A DNA stretch of 42,671 nt, taken from assembly GCF_007678255.1 (NCBI RefSeq), contig NZ_VEED01000029.1, forward strand, positions 1 to 42,671, written 5' to 3'. This DNA comes from Bacillus sp. X1(2014) (GTDB taxonomy: Bacteria > Bacillota > Bacilli > Bacillales_B > DSM-18226). Below are positions 1 through 8,773 of this stretch, piece after piece (within the stretch, counting starts at the first letter, position 1; every line of letters starts with the position of its first letter). Made by a program: the position numbers and the translations under genes. A model generated the notes under the pieces. The model was not told the DNA's origin. It did not search any database and saw only the letters and a list, made by a program, of their open reading frames with translations.

Positions 1-136
1 AAAATAAATCAGCTGCTTAACATTGTTTTTCATCAGGAATGAATTTACACATAATAATGGGCTTGACTCGTTTCGGGGTATATAAGGGGAGATTTTCCGG
101 TTATGCTAAGCAAAATCTTCCATTTTCACGTTTTTC

Positions 137-178
137 GAGTAAATAGGCGGAATCTCTCCGTCTATTTACTCCTTTTTT
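137..178 (+). terminator. hairpin with T-tract, likely end of an upstream + strand transcript
   Basis: A 15-bp stem (137-151 with 157-171, one G-T wobble) around a 5-nt loop is followed by CTTTTTT. The wobble pairs as G-U only in + strand RNA, which fits termination of a transcript entering from left of the window. Confidence 0.6.
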
Positions 179-191
179 AATAATAATTACG

Positions 192-218
192 AAATAGGCG
201 GAATTTTTCCGTCTATTT
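192..218. repeat. second copy of the AAATAGGCGGA hairpin
   Basis: AAATAGGCGGAA (192-203) pairs with TTCCGTCTATTT (207-218). It repeats the core of the hairpin at 137-171 about 50 bp downstream, without its outer GAGT/ACTC extension. The rest of 1-441 holds no gene that I can support. Confidence 0.6.
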
Positions 219-355
219 ATCTTCTCGGCTGCTTAATCTGATCCCCCAACCGAAAAGTGCGGAACCTCTGATCCAGCAACTTAAAAAGATCAATAAAATT
301 GGTACTCAAAACGTCACTGCAAATGACAGAAGTTTTGTCCCTCTTTTTTTATTGT

Positions 356-388
356 ACAATACTTATTGTCCATCATAATAAGTATTGT
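356..388. repeat. 12-bp perfect inverted repeat, 9-nt loop
   Basis: ACAATACTTATT (356-367) and AATAAGTATTGT (377-388) are exact reverse complements. It lies in non-coding DNA between the left-edge hairpins and the sbcC terminator. It could be an operator or a remnant of a mobile element; there is no coding evidence nearby. Confidence 0.6.
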
Positions 389-441
389 CCAATTGTTATG
401 TCAAAGTTAATGAAAGTTCGTAGAAACCTTGATAAATAAAG

Positions 442-468
442 AAAAAGACGTATGCCAATTCATACGTC
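442..468 (-). terminator. sbcC operon terminator
   Basis: On the minus strand GACGTATG, a 6-nt loop and CATACGTC are followed by TTTTTC. It lies about 85 bp past the sbcC stop codon and would end the sbcD-sbcC transcript. Confidence 0.8.
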
Positions 469-551
469 CATTCTTATGCCTTTTAAATAGAAAGCACCTG
501 AAAACGGAACCCTTTATTAATGATATCCACTGCTTTTTGTTCGGATTAATT

Positions 552-3500
552 TTAACTTGTAAACACAAACTCCGTCCTGCTTCCCGTCTGATCTGCCCTG
601 ACTTCGAGTCTTACGTCAATTCGTTCTTTGAGGTCCGGAACATGTGAGATAATACCAACTAAACGGCCGCTGCTTTGAATATCCATTAATGCTTCGATTG
701 CCTGATCGAGGGACTCAGGATCGAGCGTACCAAAGCCTTCATCGATGAACATCGTTTCTAAGGAAACCCCTCCGGCATAATTTTGAACAACATCAGCCAG
801 ACCCAGTGCGAGCGATAATGAAGCTTTAAAGCTTTCCCCGCCTGAAAGTGTTTTAACATGTCGTTCCTGACCCGTATACTGATCAAACACAAGCAATTCA
901 AGGCCACTTTGAGCATTCCCTTTTGAACGGTCGGTTTTTCTCAGCAATTGAAAACGGCCGGAAGTCATTTTTCGTAATCGGCCATTGGCTTCTCGTAAAA
1001 TATCATCCAGAAATGAAGCAAGTACATACCGTTCAAAGGTAATTCGGAAGTTATTCTGACCTTTAGCAATTTCAAAAAGGTGACCAATTAACTTATAACG
1101 TTCTTCAAGGACCTTCATTTGTTCATTCAATCTTTCCACACGGTTATATATTTCTTCATTATCCCTCTTTTTAACAAATAGATTGGTTTGCTGCTGATTA
1201 AGAGCCTCAATTTCACTTGTGATTTCTACAATCTCGTGCTTTAATCCATCAACCTCTGGTGCTTTTATATTCAATAATTCATCGGTTAATTCTTTCAATC
1301 GGTCAGAAACCGAACGTAATTCTTCTCGATAACTGCGGATTTCAGCATCAAGACTGCGAATTTCTGCTTCCGTCCGTTTCGCTTCAGAATAAGTACTGTA
1401 TTTTTCAAAGCCCTGCTCTGAGAGTTTGTTAATAAAGATTTCTCTTTCCGAATCCAGCTCCTGTTTTTTACTCCCATGATGCTTCTTGGCATCCAATAAT
1501 CTTGCTGTTTCATTTGAAAGTTTTTCTTTCACTTGCTGCAGGCGCTGCTGTGCCTCTTCCAGCTGTTTTACTAACATTTGCTGCCGGTTTTTAGATGCCT
1601 CAAGTGCTTTCTCGTATTCCACTTCCGTGCGTAAATTCTCTGGAATGACTTTCATCATCCGAGAAAGAGTCGTCTTCTTTTCAGTGAATTGTACGGTTAA
1701 CTCATTGATTATAGCCGAAACCTGCTGAAGTTTGTTTTGCATATCTACTTTTTCAACTTCTTTAGTTTCTAATTCCCTCTTCACTTTATCAAGATTCTTA
1801 ATCTGTACCGCAAGCTTTTCTTGATTCTGAACCAGCTGGTTCTTCGACATCGATGCTTCCATTTTTGCATCTTCTAAATGATCAGCAGTAAAATCTGCTC
1901 GAAATGAACGAATTTCGTTTGTTATTTCTTCAACAGCTTCCCTTTGCGCTGCCTCAGCTGACTGACTCTGGTAAAAGGCGGCTTCATCTGCTGACTTTGC
2001 TTTTTCCCAGTTGGCACTTTGAGCCTTAGCTGCCTTCATTTCCTCTTCCGTCGGAATACTATCACTATTTTGTATTGCTGGTGATGGATGGCGCTCGGAA
2101 CCGCACACAGGACAGGCTTCACCTGATTGAAGTTTTGCTGCTAATATCACTGCCTGGCCGTGCATCCATTTGCTCTCTAGTTGTTCCACCAATGCTCTTG
2201 AATCTGTATATCTAGCAATAGTATTTTCATATCTCGCAGTGATCGAACGTAAATTTTGCTCGGCTTTTTGATGGCGTGCTAAAAGCATTTCGTATTTTTC
2301 ATAGCGATCAATTTCCGCATTTAGTTTATCGATTCTGCCTGTATTTTCTAGATAGACGAGTTTCCCTTTTTCAATTTCTTCCTTTTGTTGTTTAAGGTCC
2401 ACTATTTTCACTTCTTGTTGTTCAAGAAATTGTTCAGCATGACTATGCTTTTGTTGCGCAGCTTTTAATTCAGCAGCCTTGTTTTGTGTTTCTTTAAGTA
2501 ATGTTGCATACGAATAGACATCCTCTCTCATATTGACTAATCGATTTACCTCATCAAGGGCTGCTTGGCGTTCTCCTTCTCGTTCAAGTTCTATTTGTAA
2601 ATGTTGTTCATGCTGTTTTAGAAGTCCGTCTAATTCCTCCATTTCCATTCGAATGGATTTCAAATTCCCCTCAAGTTGGTCCACTTCGCGCTTTAAACGG
2701 TGGCATAGTTCTTCTTGCTTCGCTAAAACGGCAGCCTTATGGGCACGCTGTACTTGCTTTTCTTTCTCGTTGTACACTTCTTCCTGAGAAACAAGGCTTG
2801 CCTTTTGCCCATTTAACTGATCTTTCATTTGCAGCTTCTTTAATACTCCCTCTGCTTCAATCAACTGCCCCTTCAGTTTGTCTTGTTTCTGAACTTTTTC
2901 TTTTAATTGGAGATTCAGTTGTTCTAACACTTCACCCATACCCGCAATTTCTGTTAATAAAAGCGGCATAATGATCGTATCATTCACACTGTCTACATCT
3001 AAATATTCACGAAGTTCTTGATTGGTTACAGCTTGTATGCGTCTAATCTGCTCATTTCTTGCTAGAACCTGGTCTTCAACCGACTTTTTCAGTTCGGTTG
3101 CTTCAACCTTAAGTTTCTCTTCCACCAATTTATATAATTGGGTATGGAACAGCCTCTGTAAAATAACTTCTTTATCCTTACTGTCTGAGGTGAGAAGTTT
3201 ACGGAATTCACCCTGCGGTATCATTAAAATCTGTCGAAACTGATTGGCATCAATCAACATAATTTCCTTAATTTTTTCCTCAACATCATTGATTTTAGAA
3301 GCGAGCAGTTTCTTTTCGCCATTTTCTGCCCATATATATAACTCAGCTTTGGCACCTATTTGTGTATAGCCATCGCCTTTATCTTTCTTCTTCAATTGCT
3401 GTGGTGACCTCGTAATTGAGTATGCTTTGTTACGAAGAGAGAAATCTAGTGAAACCTCGGTTAATAACTCGTCTTTGGCAAACTGGCTGCGGAGTTCGGG

Positions 3501-3689
3501 ACCATTGCGGTCCTCCCCACTTGCCTTGCCATAGATCGCATAACTGATGGCATCGAAAATGGTTGTTTTACCGGCGCCGGTTTTTCCGGAAATAACAAAC
3601 ATTGTCCGATTTCCTAGTGCGGTAAAGTCAATTTCTTCAAATCCAGCATAAGGGCCGAAAGCTTGCATCGTTAGTTTTAGCGGTTTCAT
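552..3689 (-). CDS. sbcC: SbcC, ATPase subunit of the SbcCD nuclease
   Basis: This is the SMC/Rad50-like ATPase that works with SbcD to open and cleave DNA hairpins and protein-blocked ends. The 1045 residues fit the family. The Walker A motif GKTGAGKTT is at about residues 35-43. Two long coiled-coil arms flank a zinc-hook CPVCGSERHP near residue 525. The ABC signature LSGGESFKASLSLALG lies near 945 and the Walker B FIDEGFGTLD near 980. The ATG overlaps the sbcD stop by 4 bp (ATGA), so the two are translationally coupled in one operon ending at the 442-468 terminator. Nothing is missing or disrupted. Confidence 0.96.
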   Translation of the reverse strand: MKPLKLTMQAFGPYAGFEEIDFTALGNRTMFVISGKTGAGKTTIFDAISYAIYGKASGEDRNGPELRSQFAKDELLTEVSLDFSLRNKAYSITRSPQQLKKKDKGDGYTQIGAKAELYIWAENGEKKLLASKINDVEEKIKEIMLIDANQFRQILMIPQGEFRKLLTSDSKDKEVILQRLFHTQLYKLVEEKLKVEATELKKSVEDQVLARNEQIRRIQAVTNQELREYLDVDSVNDTIIMPLLLTEIAGMGEVLEQLNLQLKEKVQKQDKLKGQLIEAEGVLKKLQMKDQLNGQKASLVSQEEVYNEKEKQVQRAHKAAVLAKQEELCHRLKREVDQLEGNLKSIRMEMEELDGLLKQHEQHLQIELEREGERQAALDEVNRLVNMREDVYSYATLLKETQNKAAELKAAQQKHSHAEQFLEQQEVKIVDLKQQKEEIEKGKLVYLENTGRIDKLNAEIDRYEKYEMLLARHQKAEQNLRSITARYENTIARYTDSRALVEQLESKWMHGQAVILAAKLQSGEACPVCGSERHPSPAIQNSDSIPTEEEMKAAKAQSANWEKAKSADEAAFYQSQSAEAAQREAVEEITNEIRSFRADFTADHLEDAKMEASMSKNQLVQNQEKLAVQIKNLDKVKRELETKEVEKVDMQNKLQQVSAIINELTVQFTEKKTTLSRMMKVIPENLRTEVEYEKALEASKNRQQMLVKQLEEAQQRLQQVKEKLSNETARLLDAKKHHGSKKQELDSEREIFINKLSEQGFEKYSTYSEAKRTEAEIRSLDAEIRSYREELRSVSDRLKELTDELLNIKAPEVDGLKHEIVEITSEIEALNQQQTNLFVKKRDNEEIYNRVERLNEQMKVLEERYKLIGHLFEIAKGQNNFRITFERYVLASFLDDILREANGRLRKMTSGRFQLLRKTDRSKGNAQSGLELLVFDQYTGQERHVKTLSGGESFKASLSLALGLADVVQNYAGGVSLETMFIDEGFGTLDPESLDQAIEALMDIQSSGRLVGIISHVPDLKERIDVRLEVRADQTGSRTEFVFTS

Positions 3690-4831
3690 TTTAATCCCTC
3701 CTCCTTTAGCGCTTTTTCAATGACTTCTATCATTGCTGCTTTTTTATCAAGCGAAAATTCGGAGGTCGTCATTTCTGTGTAAAATTGTTCAAACAACTCA
3801 ATCTCTGATTTTTTTTCACTTCGAATCGACGTGAATGATTGTTTTTTCTTCAAATCGGTGATATCTAGTTTTCGTTCTAGATGGAGGACATTCGGGTACA
3901 CTTGTCGCAATTTATTAATCGGGTCGATTAAGGCACCTTCATCCAAGAGAGTGATTTTCAAATAATCATGGATTGCTTCTTTTTCGTAAAAATAAGGATC
4001 AAGTAATTCTTCAAGATGCCCCTCAAGTTCACGCATATCATGTTTTGGTGTCAGCGAGCGGTAACGGTGTTTAAAGTTACCTTTATCATCCATCTCAATA
4101 ATCGAAATCGACTTTTTCTGTTTGGCTTCCGAGAAAGAGTATTTTAAAAGGGAACCTGAATATTTCACTTTATTGTGGTTAATGGCATCTGGGCTGTGTA
4201 AGTGGCCTAGTGCGGTGTAGGAAAATGGTTCGAACAATTCAGCACCAACGCAACCGGAACCGCCTACAGACAAGACACGTTCAGAATCAGACGTTTGACC
4301 TCCTAAGACAAAGGCATGTCCAACCAACACATTAGGCTCATTCGGATTAAGATTTTCCTCCATTTTTCCGATCAGTGCTTTCATTGCTTCTTGATGGGAA
4401 TGAATAGAATCATCCTCGAGTAGTTGACGGACTACTCCAGGCTCAGCATAAGGTACTAAATAAAAATTAACACCGTTAACTTGCACAGGAGTAAAGCTGT
4501 TTGTTAATTTTCCTGATAAATAAAATTGGCTGTGCTTATACCAGGAACTGCCGAATGAAAGTCTTTCTGCACTATCATGGTTCCCTGCAATCGCCACAAC
4601 CGGTGTTTTTAATTCTACATTAATCTTAAAAAGAATTTCATCGAGTAATTCCACGGCATCAGTTGGTGGTACCGAGCGATCATATAAATCTCCTGCAATA
4701 ACAACAGCATCCGGCTTTTCTTCCGCGACGATGGCCACAAATTGTTCAAGTACTTCGCGCTGATTCTCTGTCATATAGACTCCATGGACTAGTTTGCCCA
4801 AATGCCAATCAGCTGTATGGATAAATTTCAT
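3686..4831 (-). CDS. sbcD: SbcD, nuclease subunit of SbcCD
   Basis: Mre11-like metallophosphoesterase and the catalytic partner of SbcC. The start chosen is the ATG giving MKFIHTADWHLGK, because GGGGTGA sits just upstream of it. The reading frame stays open 28 codons further but has no ribosome site there. The metal-binding motifs occur in family order: DWH near residue 8, GDLYDRS, GNHDS and GHLHS. The protein is 381 residues, normal for the family. The open frame ends inside the sbcC start codon. Confidence 0.96.
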   Translation of the reverse strand: MKFIHTADWHLGKLVHGVYMTENQREVLEQFVAIVAEEKPDAVVIAGDLYDRSVPPTDAVELLDEILFKINVELKTPVVAIAGNHDSAERLSFGSSWYKHSQFYLSGKLTNSFTPVQVNGVNFYLVPYAEPGVVRQLLEDDSIHSHQEAMKALIGKMEENLNPNEPNVLVGHAFVLGGQTSDSERVLSVGGSGCVGAELFEPFSYTALGHLHSPDAINHNKVKYSGSLLKYSFSEAKQKKSISIIEMDDKGNFKHRYRSLTPKHDMRELEGHLEELLDPYFYEKEAIHDYLKITLLDEGALIDPINKLRQVYPNVLHLERKLDITDLKKKQSFTSIRSEKKSEIELFEQFYTEMTTSEFSLDKKAAMIEVIEKALKEEGLK

Positions 4832-4874
4832 CTGCTCACCCCAATTTATTATTCTGCATCTTTCCAATACTACT

Positions 4875-4880
4875 ATTATA
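4875..4880 (-). promoter_or_regulatory. probable sigma-A promoter of sbcDC (extended -10)
   Basis: On the minus strand TGTTATAAT gives a perfect -10 with the TG extension, about 45 bp before the sbcD ATG. No good -35 is visible, as is usual for extended -10 promoters. Confidence 0.45.
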
Positions 4881-4974
4881 ACAAAATACAAATGGAAATG
4901 AGGTTGGAAATGCAAGCAGATTACTGGAATATTGGGTATTTTATACTAGACATCATATATAAACTAGTAAATAC

Positions 4975-5008
4975 AAAAAACAGCCCGGAGCTTAGTCCGG
5001 ACTGTTAT
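4975..5008 (-). terminator. cold-shock gene terminator
   Basis: On the minus strand AACAGTCCGGA and TCCGGGCTGTT form a stem around a short loop, followed by TTTTTTG. It begins about 14 bp past the csp stop codon. Confidence 0.85.
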
Positions 5009-5021
5009 AGTAGATAACAAA

Positions 5022-5222
5022 TTATTTTTTAGTTACGTTAGCAGCTTGTGGTCCACGAGCACCTTCAACTACTTCGAAAGATACTTCTTGACCTTCTTCT
5101 AAAGTTTTGAAACCTTCTGTTTGGATAGCAGAGTAATGAACGAATACGTCGTTACCGTCTTCAGCTTCGATGAATCCAAAACCTTTTTCTGAGTTGAACC
5201 ATTTTACTTTACCGTTTTTCAT
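5022..5222 (-). CDS. cold-shock protein (CspA/CspB family)
   Basis: A 66-residue single-stranded nucleic-acid-binding protein made of one OB-fold domain. The RNA-binding motifs RNP1 (KGFGFIE, near residues 13-19) and RNP2 (VFVHY, near 26-30) are both present, with the conserved KVKWFN start. It acts as an RNA chaperone at low temperature or on entry to stationary phase. An AGGAGG sequence lies 10 bp before the ATG. It is transcribed alone, with its own promoter, an unusually long leader and a strong terminator. The paralogue (CspB, CspC or CspD) cannot be settled from sequence alone. Confidence 0.96.
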   Translation of the reverse strand: MKNGKVKWFNSEKGFGFIEAEDGNDVFVHYSAIQTEGFKTLEEGQEVSFEVVEGARGPQAANVTKK

Positions 5223-5372
5223 GAAAAAAAATCCTCCTATTGGCTTATCACGTAAGCCATGTGTAAATTCACCAAATTACAACGTGATAGCTTTACCTTC
5301 ATTTCCTCATCCAAACATCGGTTAAAACTTTGAACAAGCTTTGTAACATAAATCTAATCTCGTGCAACGGCT
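5223..5372 (-). promoter_or_regulatory. long 5' untranslated leader of the cold-shock gene
   Basis: About 150 nt lie between the predicted transcription start and the csp ATG. Long leaders are usual for csp genes and control mRNA stability and translation with temperature. I infer that role here; the sequence alone shows only length and position. Confidence 0.55.
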
Positions 5373-5378
5373 GACTAA

Positions 5379-5408
5379 ATTTTAGCATTCTAGCAACCTA
5401 TATGTCAA
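5379..5408 (-). promoter_or_regulatory. sigma-A promoter of the cold-shock gene
   Basis: On the minus strand TTGACA (5403-5408), an 18-bp spacer and TAAAAT (5379-5384). The -35 matches the consensus exactly. The stretch from about 5410 to 5655 upstream shows no gene. Confidence 0.7.
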
Positions 5409-5655
5409 TAAAGGACAAAGTAATATAAACCTACAGCTTTCTACATTTCTCCGCTGTTTTCAAATGGAATTCGAGTCATTTCGACATTTAATTTAGACGA
5501 TATCTCCGAAGAAATGTAAGTGCTTTCAAGAAAAATTGTACGATCAATAGCTATTATTATTTTGCGATTATGTCGATTAATTTTGTCGACTTCTTTTTAA
5601 TTAAAAACTTGGATAGCTTTGTTTAACCTCACGAAAGATTTAGCATGATGAAATC

Positions 5656-6555
5656 TGTCCGAAGTTGGATCGACTTCGGACATTCGCTTGCTTTTCGGCT
5701 CTCCATTGTCCGATGTTAGCTCGACTTCGGACACTCACTTGCTTTCTTGGCTCTCCCTTGTCCGAAGTTAGCTCGACTTGGGACATGCTCTTGCATATTT
5801 GGCACTTCCTTGTCCGAAGTTGCCTCGACTTCGGACACTCGCTTTCTTTTTTGGTCCTTCCTTGTCCGAAGTTGCCTCGACTTTGGATACTCGATTGCTT
5901 TCTTGGCTCTCCCTTGTCCGAAGTTAGCTCGACTTGGGACATGCTCTTGCATATTTGGCCCTTCCTTGTCCGAAGTTGCCTCGACTTCGGACACTCGCTT
6001 TCTTTTTTGGTCCTTCCTTGTCCGAAGTTGCCTCGACTTTGGATACTCGATTGCTTTTTTGGCTCTCCCTTGTCCGAAGTTGCCTCGTCTTCGGACACTC
6101 GCTTGCTTATTTGGCCCTTCCTTGTCCGAAGTTGCCTCGTCTTCGGACACTCGCTTGCTTTTTTGGTCCTTCCTTGTCCGAAGTTGCCTCGACTTTGGAC
6201 ACTCGCTTGCTTTTTTTGCTCTCCCTTGTCCGAAGTTGCCTCGTCTTCGGACACTCGCTTGCATTCTGGGCACTTCCTTGTCCGAAGTTGCCTCGTCTTC
6301 GGACACTCGCTTGCTTACTGGGCACTTCCTTGTCCGAAGTTGCCTCGTCTTCGGACACTCGCTTGCTTATTTGGCACTTCCTTGTCCGAAATTGCCTCGT
6401 CTTCGGACACTCTCTTGCTTACTGGGCACTTCCTTGTCCGAAGTTGCCTCGACTTCGGACACTCGCTTTCTTACTGGGCACTTCCTTGTCCGAAGTTGCC
6501 TCGTCTTCGGACACGCTCTTACTTTCTTGGCTCTCCCTTTTTCGAAGTTGGGTTA
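5656..6555. repeat. tandem array of 17 hairpin-bearing 52-bp units plus a partial unit
   Basis: Units begin at 5656, 5707, 5759, 5811, 5863, 5915, 5967, 6019, 6071, 6123, 6175, 6227, 6279, 6331, 6383, 6435 and 6487. All are 52 bp except the first (51). A decayed half-unit starts at 6539. Each unit has a 27-nt palindrome, TGTCCGAAGT-7 nt-ACTTCGGACA or a close variant, then a pyrimidine-rich 25-nt spacer ending CTTCCT or CTCCCT. Long open frames run through the array in several frames on both strands. They look like a by-product of few stop triplets: 52 is not a multiple of 3 and no ribosome site precedes them. It is flanked by the csp upstream region and the arsR terminator. I do not know this repeat as a named family. 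Confidence 0.95.
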
Positions 6556-6588
6556 CTTACCTTTTAAGCGTTTTTTTGTCAAAAAAGT

Positions 6589-6617
6589 AAAAAAAACCGA
6601 AGTATTTAGTTCTTCGG
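6589..6617 (-). terminator. sulP-arsR operon terminator, overlapping the arsR stop
   Basis: On the minus strand CCGAAG, a 10-nt loop and CTTCGG are followed by TTTTTTTT. The left arm lies within the last codons of the ArsR frame. Confidence 0.75.
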
Positions 6618-6974
6618 CATCGCTGGTTCTTCTTCATCTTCTTTAAATTTGTCTAAAATCGTGATCGTATCTACTAGATGATTGTTAAAAATTTGTCTAG
6701 CAACGGCGAGCAATTCAATGATCATCGGGTCCTTTAATGTGTAGATGACCTTGTTGCCTTCTTTCGTTCCAGTGACAATATTCTTGGCTCTTAGAATGGT
6801 TAGTTGCTGTGAAACAGCCGACCCTTCACTACCTACAAGGGTTTGAATTTCATTGACATTCTTATCCCCTTCAGATAATAGCTCTAAAATGCGGATTCTC
6901 AATGGATGTGCTAGTGCTTTGAAAAATTCCGCCTTAAATTGCTGCATTTCAAGATTCAATTTGTCCACTCCCAT
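6606..6974 (-). CDS. ArsR/SmtB-family winged-helix regulator
   Basis: A 122-residue single-domain DNA-binding protein. LAHPLRIRILELL (residues 21-33) and a helix-turn-helix around residues 40-65 are typical of the family, followed by a wing (GTKEGNKVIYTL). The protein has no cysteine at all, so it cannot use a thiol sensor like ArsR, BigR or SqrR. A C-terminal acidic tail is present. It starts 6 bp after the SulP stop, so the pair form one operon and it may control sulP. The ATG at 6974 has no ribosome site; GGGAGTGG inside the first codons would suit a TTG start at 6959 (five residues later). The ligand is unknown. Confidence 0.85.
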   Translation of the reverse strand: MGVDKLNLEMQQFKAEFFKALAHPLRIRILELLSEGDKNVNEIQTLVGSEGSAVSQQLTILRAKNIVTGTKEGNKVIYTLKDPMIIELLAVARQIFNNHLVDTITILDKFKEDEEEPAMPKN

Positions 6975-6980
6975 GCAATT

Positions 6981-8729
6981 TTAGAAAGTAGCAGTAAGCT
7001 TGGTCCTGCTTCCCTCTATAGCCTCTGTCGCTGATAGTTTTTTACATTCCCTAAAGGCGAAATGCTTACATCCGAGGCATTTATTTTTGTTAATATGCTC
7101 AAGGGCATATTGGATGGCTTCTCCAGTATGTTCAAAGAAATGTTCCTCGCCGATGATTTGATTTAGTCCTGTCTTTTTCAAAACACTTTCCGGCTGCGGA
7201 TTTAAGCCCGATATCATGATTATACCACTTTTTGAAAAATGGCGAACAATACTAGTTAAAGTCGCTTCACCGGTTGTATCCATTAATGGAACCTTACTCA
7301 TGCGCAACAAAAGAATCTTGGGCCGATAATTGATGGTGCTCATGATTGTTTTTTCAAAAGTTTCCGCTGCCCCAAAAAATAATGGGCCCTCTACATTAAA
7401 AATACTAATTTGTGGGCAATCATTTGTATCAGAGACAATACCTGATTCTACTTTTTCATGCTTGTGTTTTCGGTTTGGCAATGCTTTCGCCGTAACCATT
7501 ACGTCGCTCATTCGTTTGGCAAAAAGGATGGCAGACATTACTAAGCCTACCTCTACTGCCATTGTTAAATTTACAAAAACCGTTAATAAAAACGTAACCA
7601 TTAATACCAGTGAATCCGTTGATTTTGTTTTTAATATATGGGAAAAAACTTTTCTTTCACTCATATTCCACGCTACAACCATCAAGATTGGCGCCATACT
7701 CGCTAGCGGGATATACGATGCATACGGTGCAAAAAACAACAAGACTAACAAGACAACAACACCATGAATCATTCCAGAAAACGGTGAAATTGCTCCATTT
7801 TTAATATTAGTTGCAGTCCTTGCAATTGCACCTGTTGCTGGGATCCCGCCAAATAAAGGGGTAATCATATTGGCAATTCCTTGTCCGATTAACTCTTTAT
7901 TGCTGTTGTGCCTGCTATTTGTCATACCATCTGCCACAACAGCTGATAACAATGATTCAATCCCACCCAGCATGGCAATTATGAAGGCTGGTTTTAGCAT
8001 CTTAACAATTATCTCAATGCTCAGATTCGGAATATGGAGTTCAGGTAAAGTACTTGGAATTTGTCCATAGGCAGTTCCAATCGTTGCAATTTGGGTTGGG
8101 TAGAACAATGTTGCTATGACGGAGGAAACTACTAAGCCAATCAGTGGACCAGGAACTCTTGGTGCTATTTTTGGTGTTAGGTTGACCGTCCCTAAACAAA
8201 TTGCTGCCGTTAATATACTAAACATATTAATAGTACCTAAATGAACAAAAATTTCTTGGACATTTCTAATAAATTCCTCATGTTTCTTTATACCCTCCAA
8301 ACCTAGGAAACTAGGAACTTGACCAGTAAATATTGTCACGGCTATTCCTGTGGTGAATCCAATCGTTACAGGTCTAGGAATATACTTTATTAAGGATCCA
8401 AGTTTAAAAAGGCCCATTAACAAGAGAATAAATCCCGCAAGAAACCCAGCGATGAGAAGATTTTCATATCCGTATGTCATCACAATTCCAAATAAAATTG
8501 GAATAAACGCTCCAGTAGGGCCGCCTATTTGATACCTCGATCCGCCACATAAGGAGATAAGAATCCCTGCAACAATAGTCGTATAGATTCCATACTCTGG
8601 TTTCACACCTGAAGCAATAGCAAACGCCATCCCCAATGGAATCGCGATTACCCCGACAATCAATCCCGACAGGAGATCTTTTGGCACACTCCTTAAGGAA
8701 TAATTATGGAATCTTTTATCAATTAACAT
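6981..8729 (-). CDS. SulP-family anion permease with STAS domain
   Basis: A 582-residue inner-membrane anion transporter of the SulP/SLC26 family (sulfate, bicarbonate or another anion). The N-terminal 400 residues carry the hydrophobic helices and the family segment GGPTGAFIPI near residues 68-77. A STAS domain follows near 435-545, with DTTG at the usual phosphorylation-loop position. Unusually, the tail after STAS holds CLGC, KHFAFREC: three cysteines within about 12 residues, possibly a metal or redox site. AAGAAGGG lies before the ATG. It leads an operon with an ArsR regulator. No sulfate permease gene accompanies the cys operon 20 kb away, but the substrate here cannot be read from the sequence. 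Confidence 0.9.
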   Translation of the reverse strand: MLIDKRFHNYSLRSVPKDLLSGLIVGVIAIPLGMAFAIASGVKPEYGIYTTIVAGILISLCGGSRYQIGGPTGAFIPILFGIVMTYGYENLLIAGFLAGFILLLMGLFKLGSLIKYIPRPVTIGFTTGIAVTIFTGQVPSFLGLEGIKKHEEFIRNVQEIFVHLGTINMFSILTAAICLGTVNLTPKIAPRVPGPLIGLVVSSVIATLFYPTQIATIGTAYGQIPSTLPELHIPNLSIEIIVKMLKPAFIIAMLGGIESLLSAVVADGMTNSRHNSNKELIGQGIANMITPLFGGIPATGAIARTATNIKNGAISPFSGMIHGVVVLLVLLFFAPYASYIPLASMAPILMVVAWNMSERKVFSHILKTKSTDSLVLMVTFLLTVFVNLTMAVEVGLVMSAILFAKRMSDVMVTAKALPNRKHKHEKVESGIVSDTNDCPQISIFNVEGPLFFGAAETFEKTIMSTINYRPKILLLRMSKVPLMDTTGEATLTSIVRHFSKSGIIMISGLNPQPESVLKKTGLNQIIGEEHFFEHTGEAIQYALEHINKNKCLGCKHFAFRECKKLSATEAIEGSRTKLTATF

Positions 8730-8773
8730 ATTAACCCTTCTTATCTTCTTATTTTTGTATATCTGATTATTTG

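Noticed and set aside
429..647. 72-codon frame opposite the sbcC end
   Set aside because: It overlaps the sbcC terminator and 3' end on the other strand and has no family resemblance.
3000..5700. Functional link between SbcCD and the hairpin array
   Set aside because: Only proximity supports it; sbcDC has its own promoter and terminator, and csp lies between.
5656..6555. CRISPR array
   Set aside because: The variable parts are not unique spacers, the whole 52-bp unit is repeated, and no cas gene lies nearby.
5640..6646. Several long open frames (about 200-300 codons) on both strands across the 52-bp repeats
   Set aside because: They come from a repeat with few stop triplets and a period that cycles through all frames. 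None has a ribosome site, and the predicted proteins are mere repeats of each other shifted in frame.
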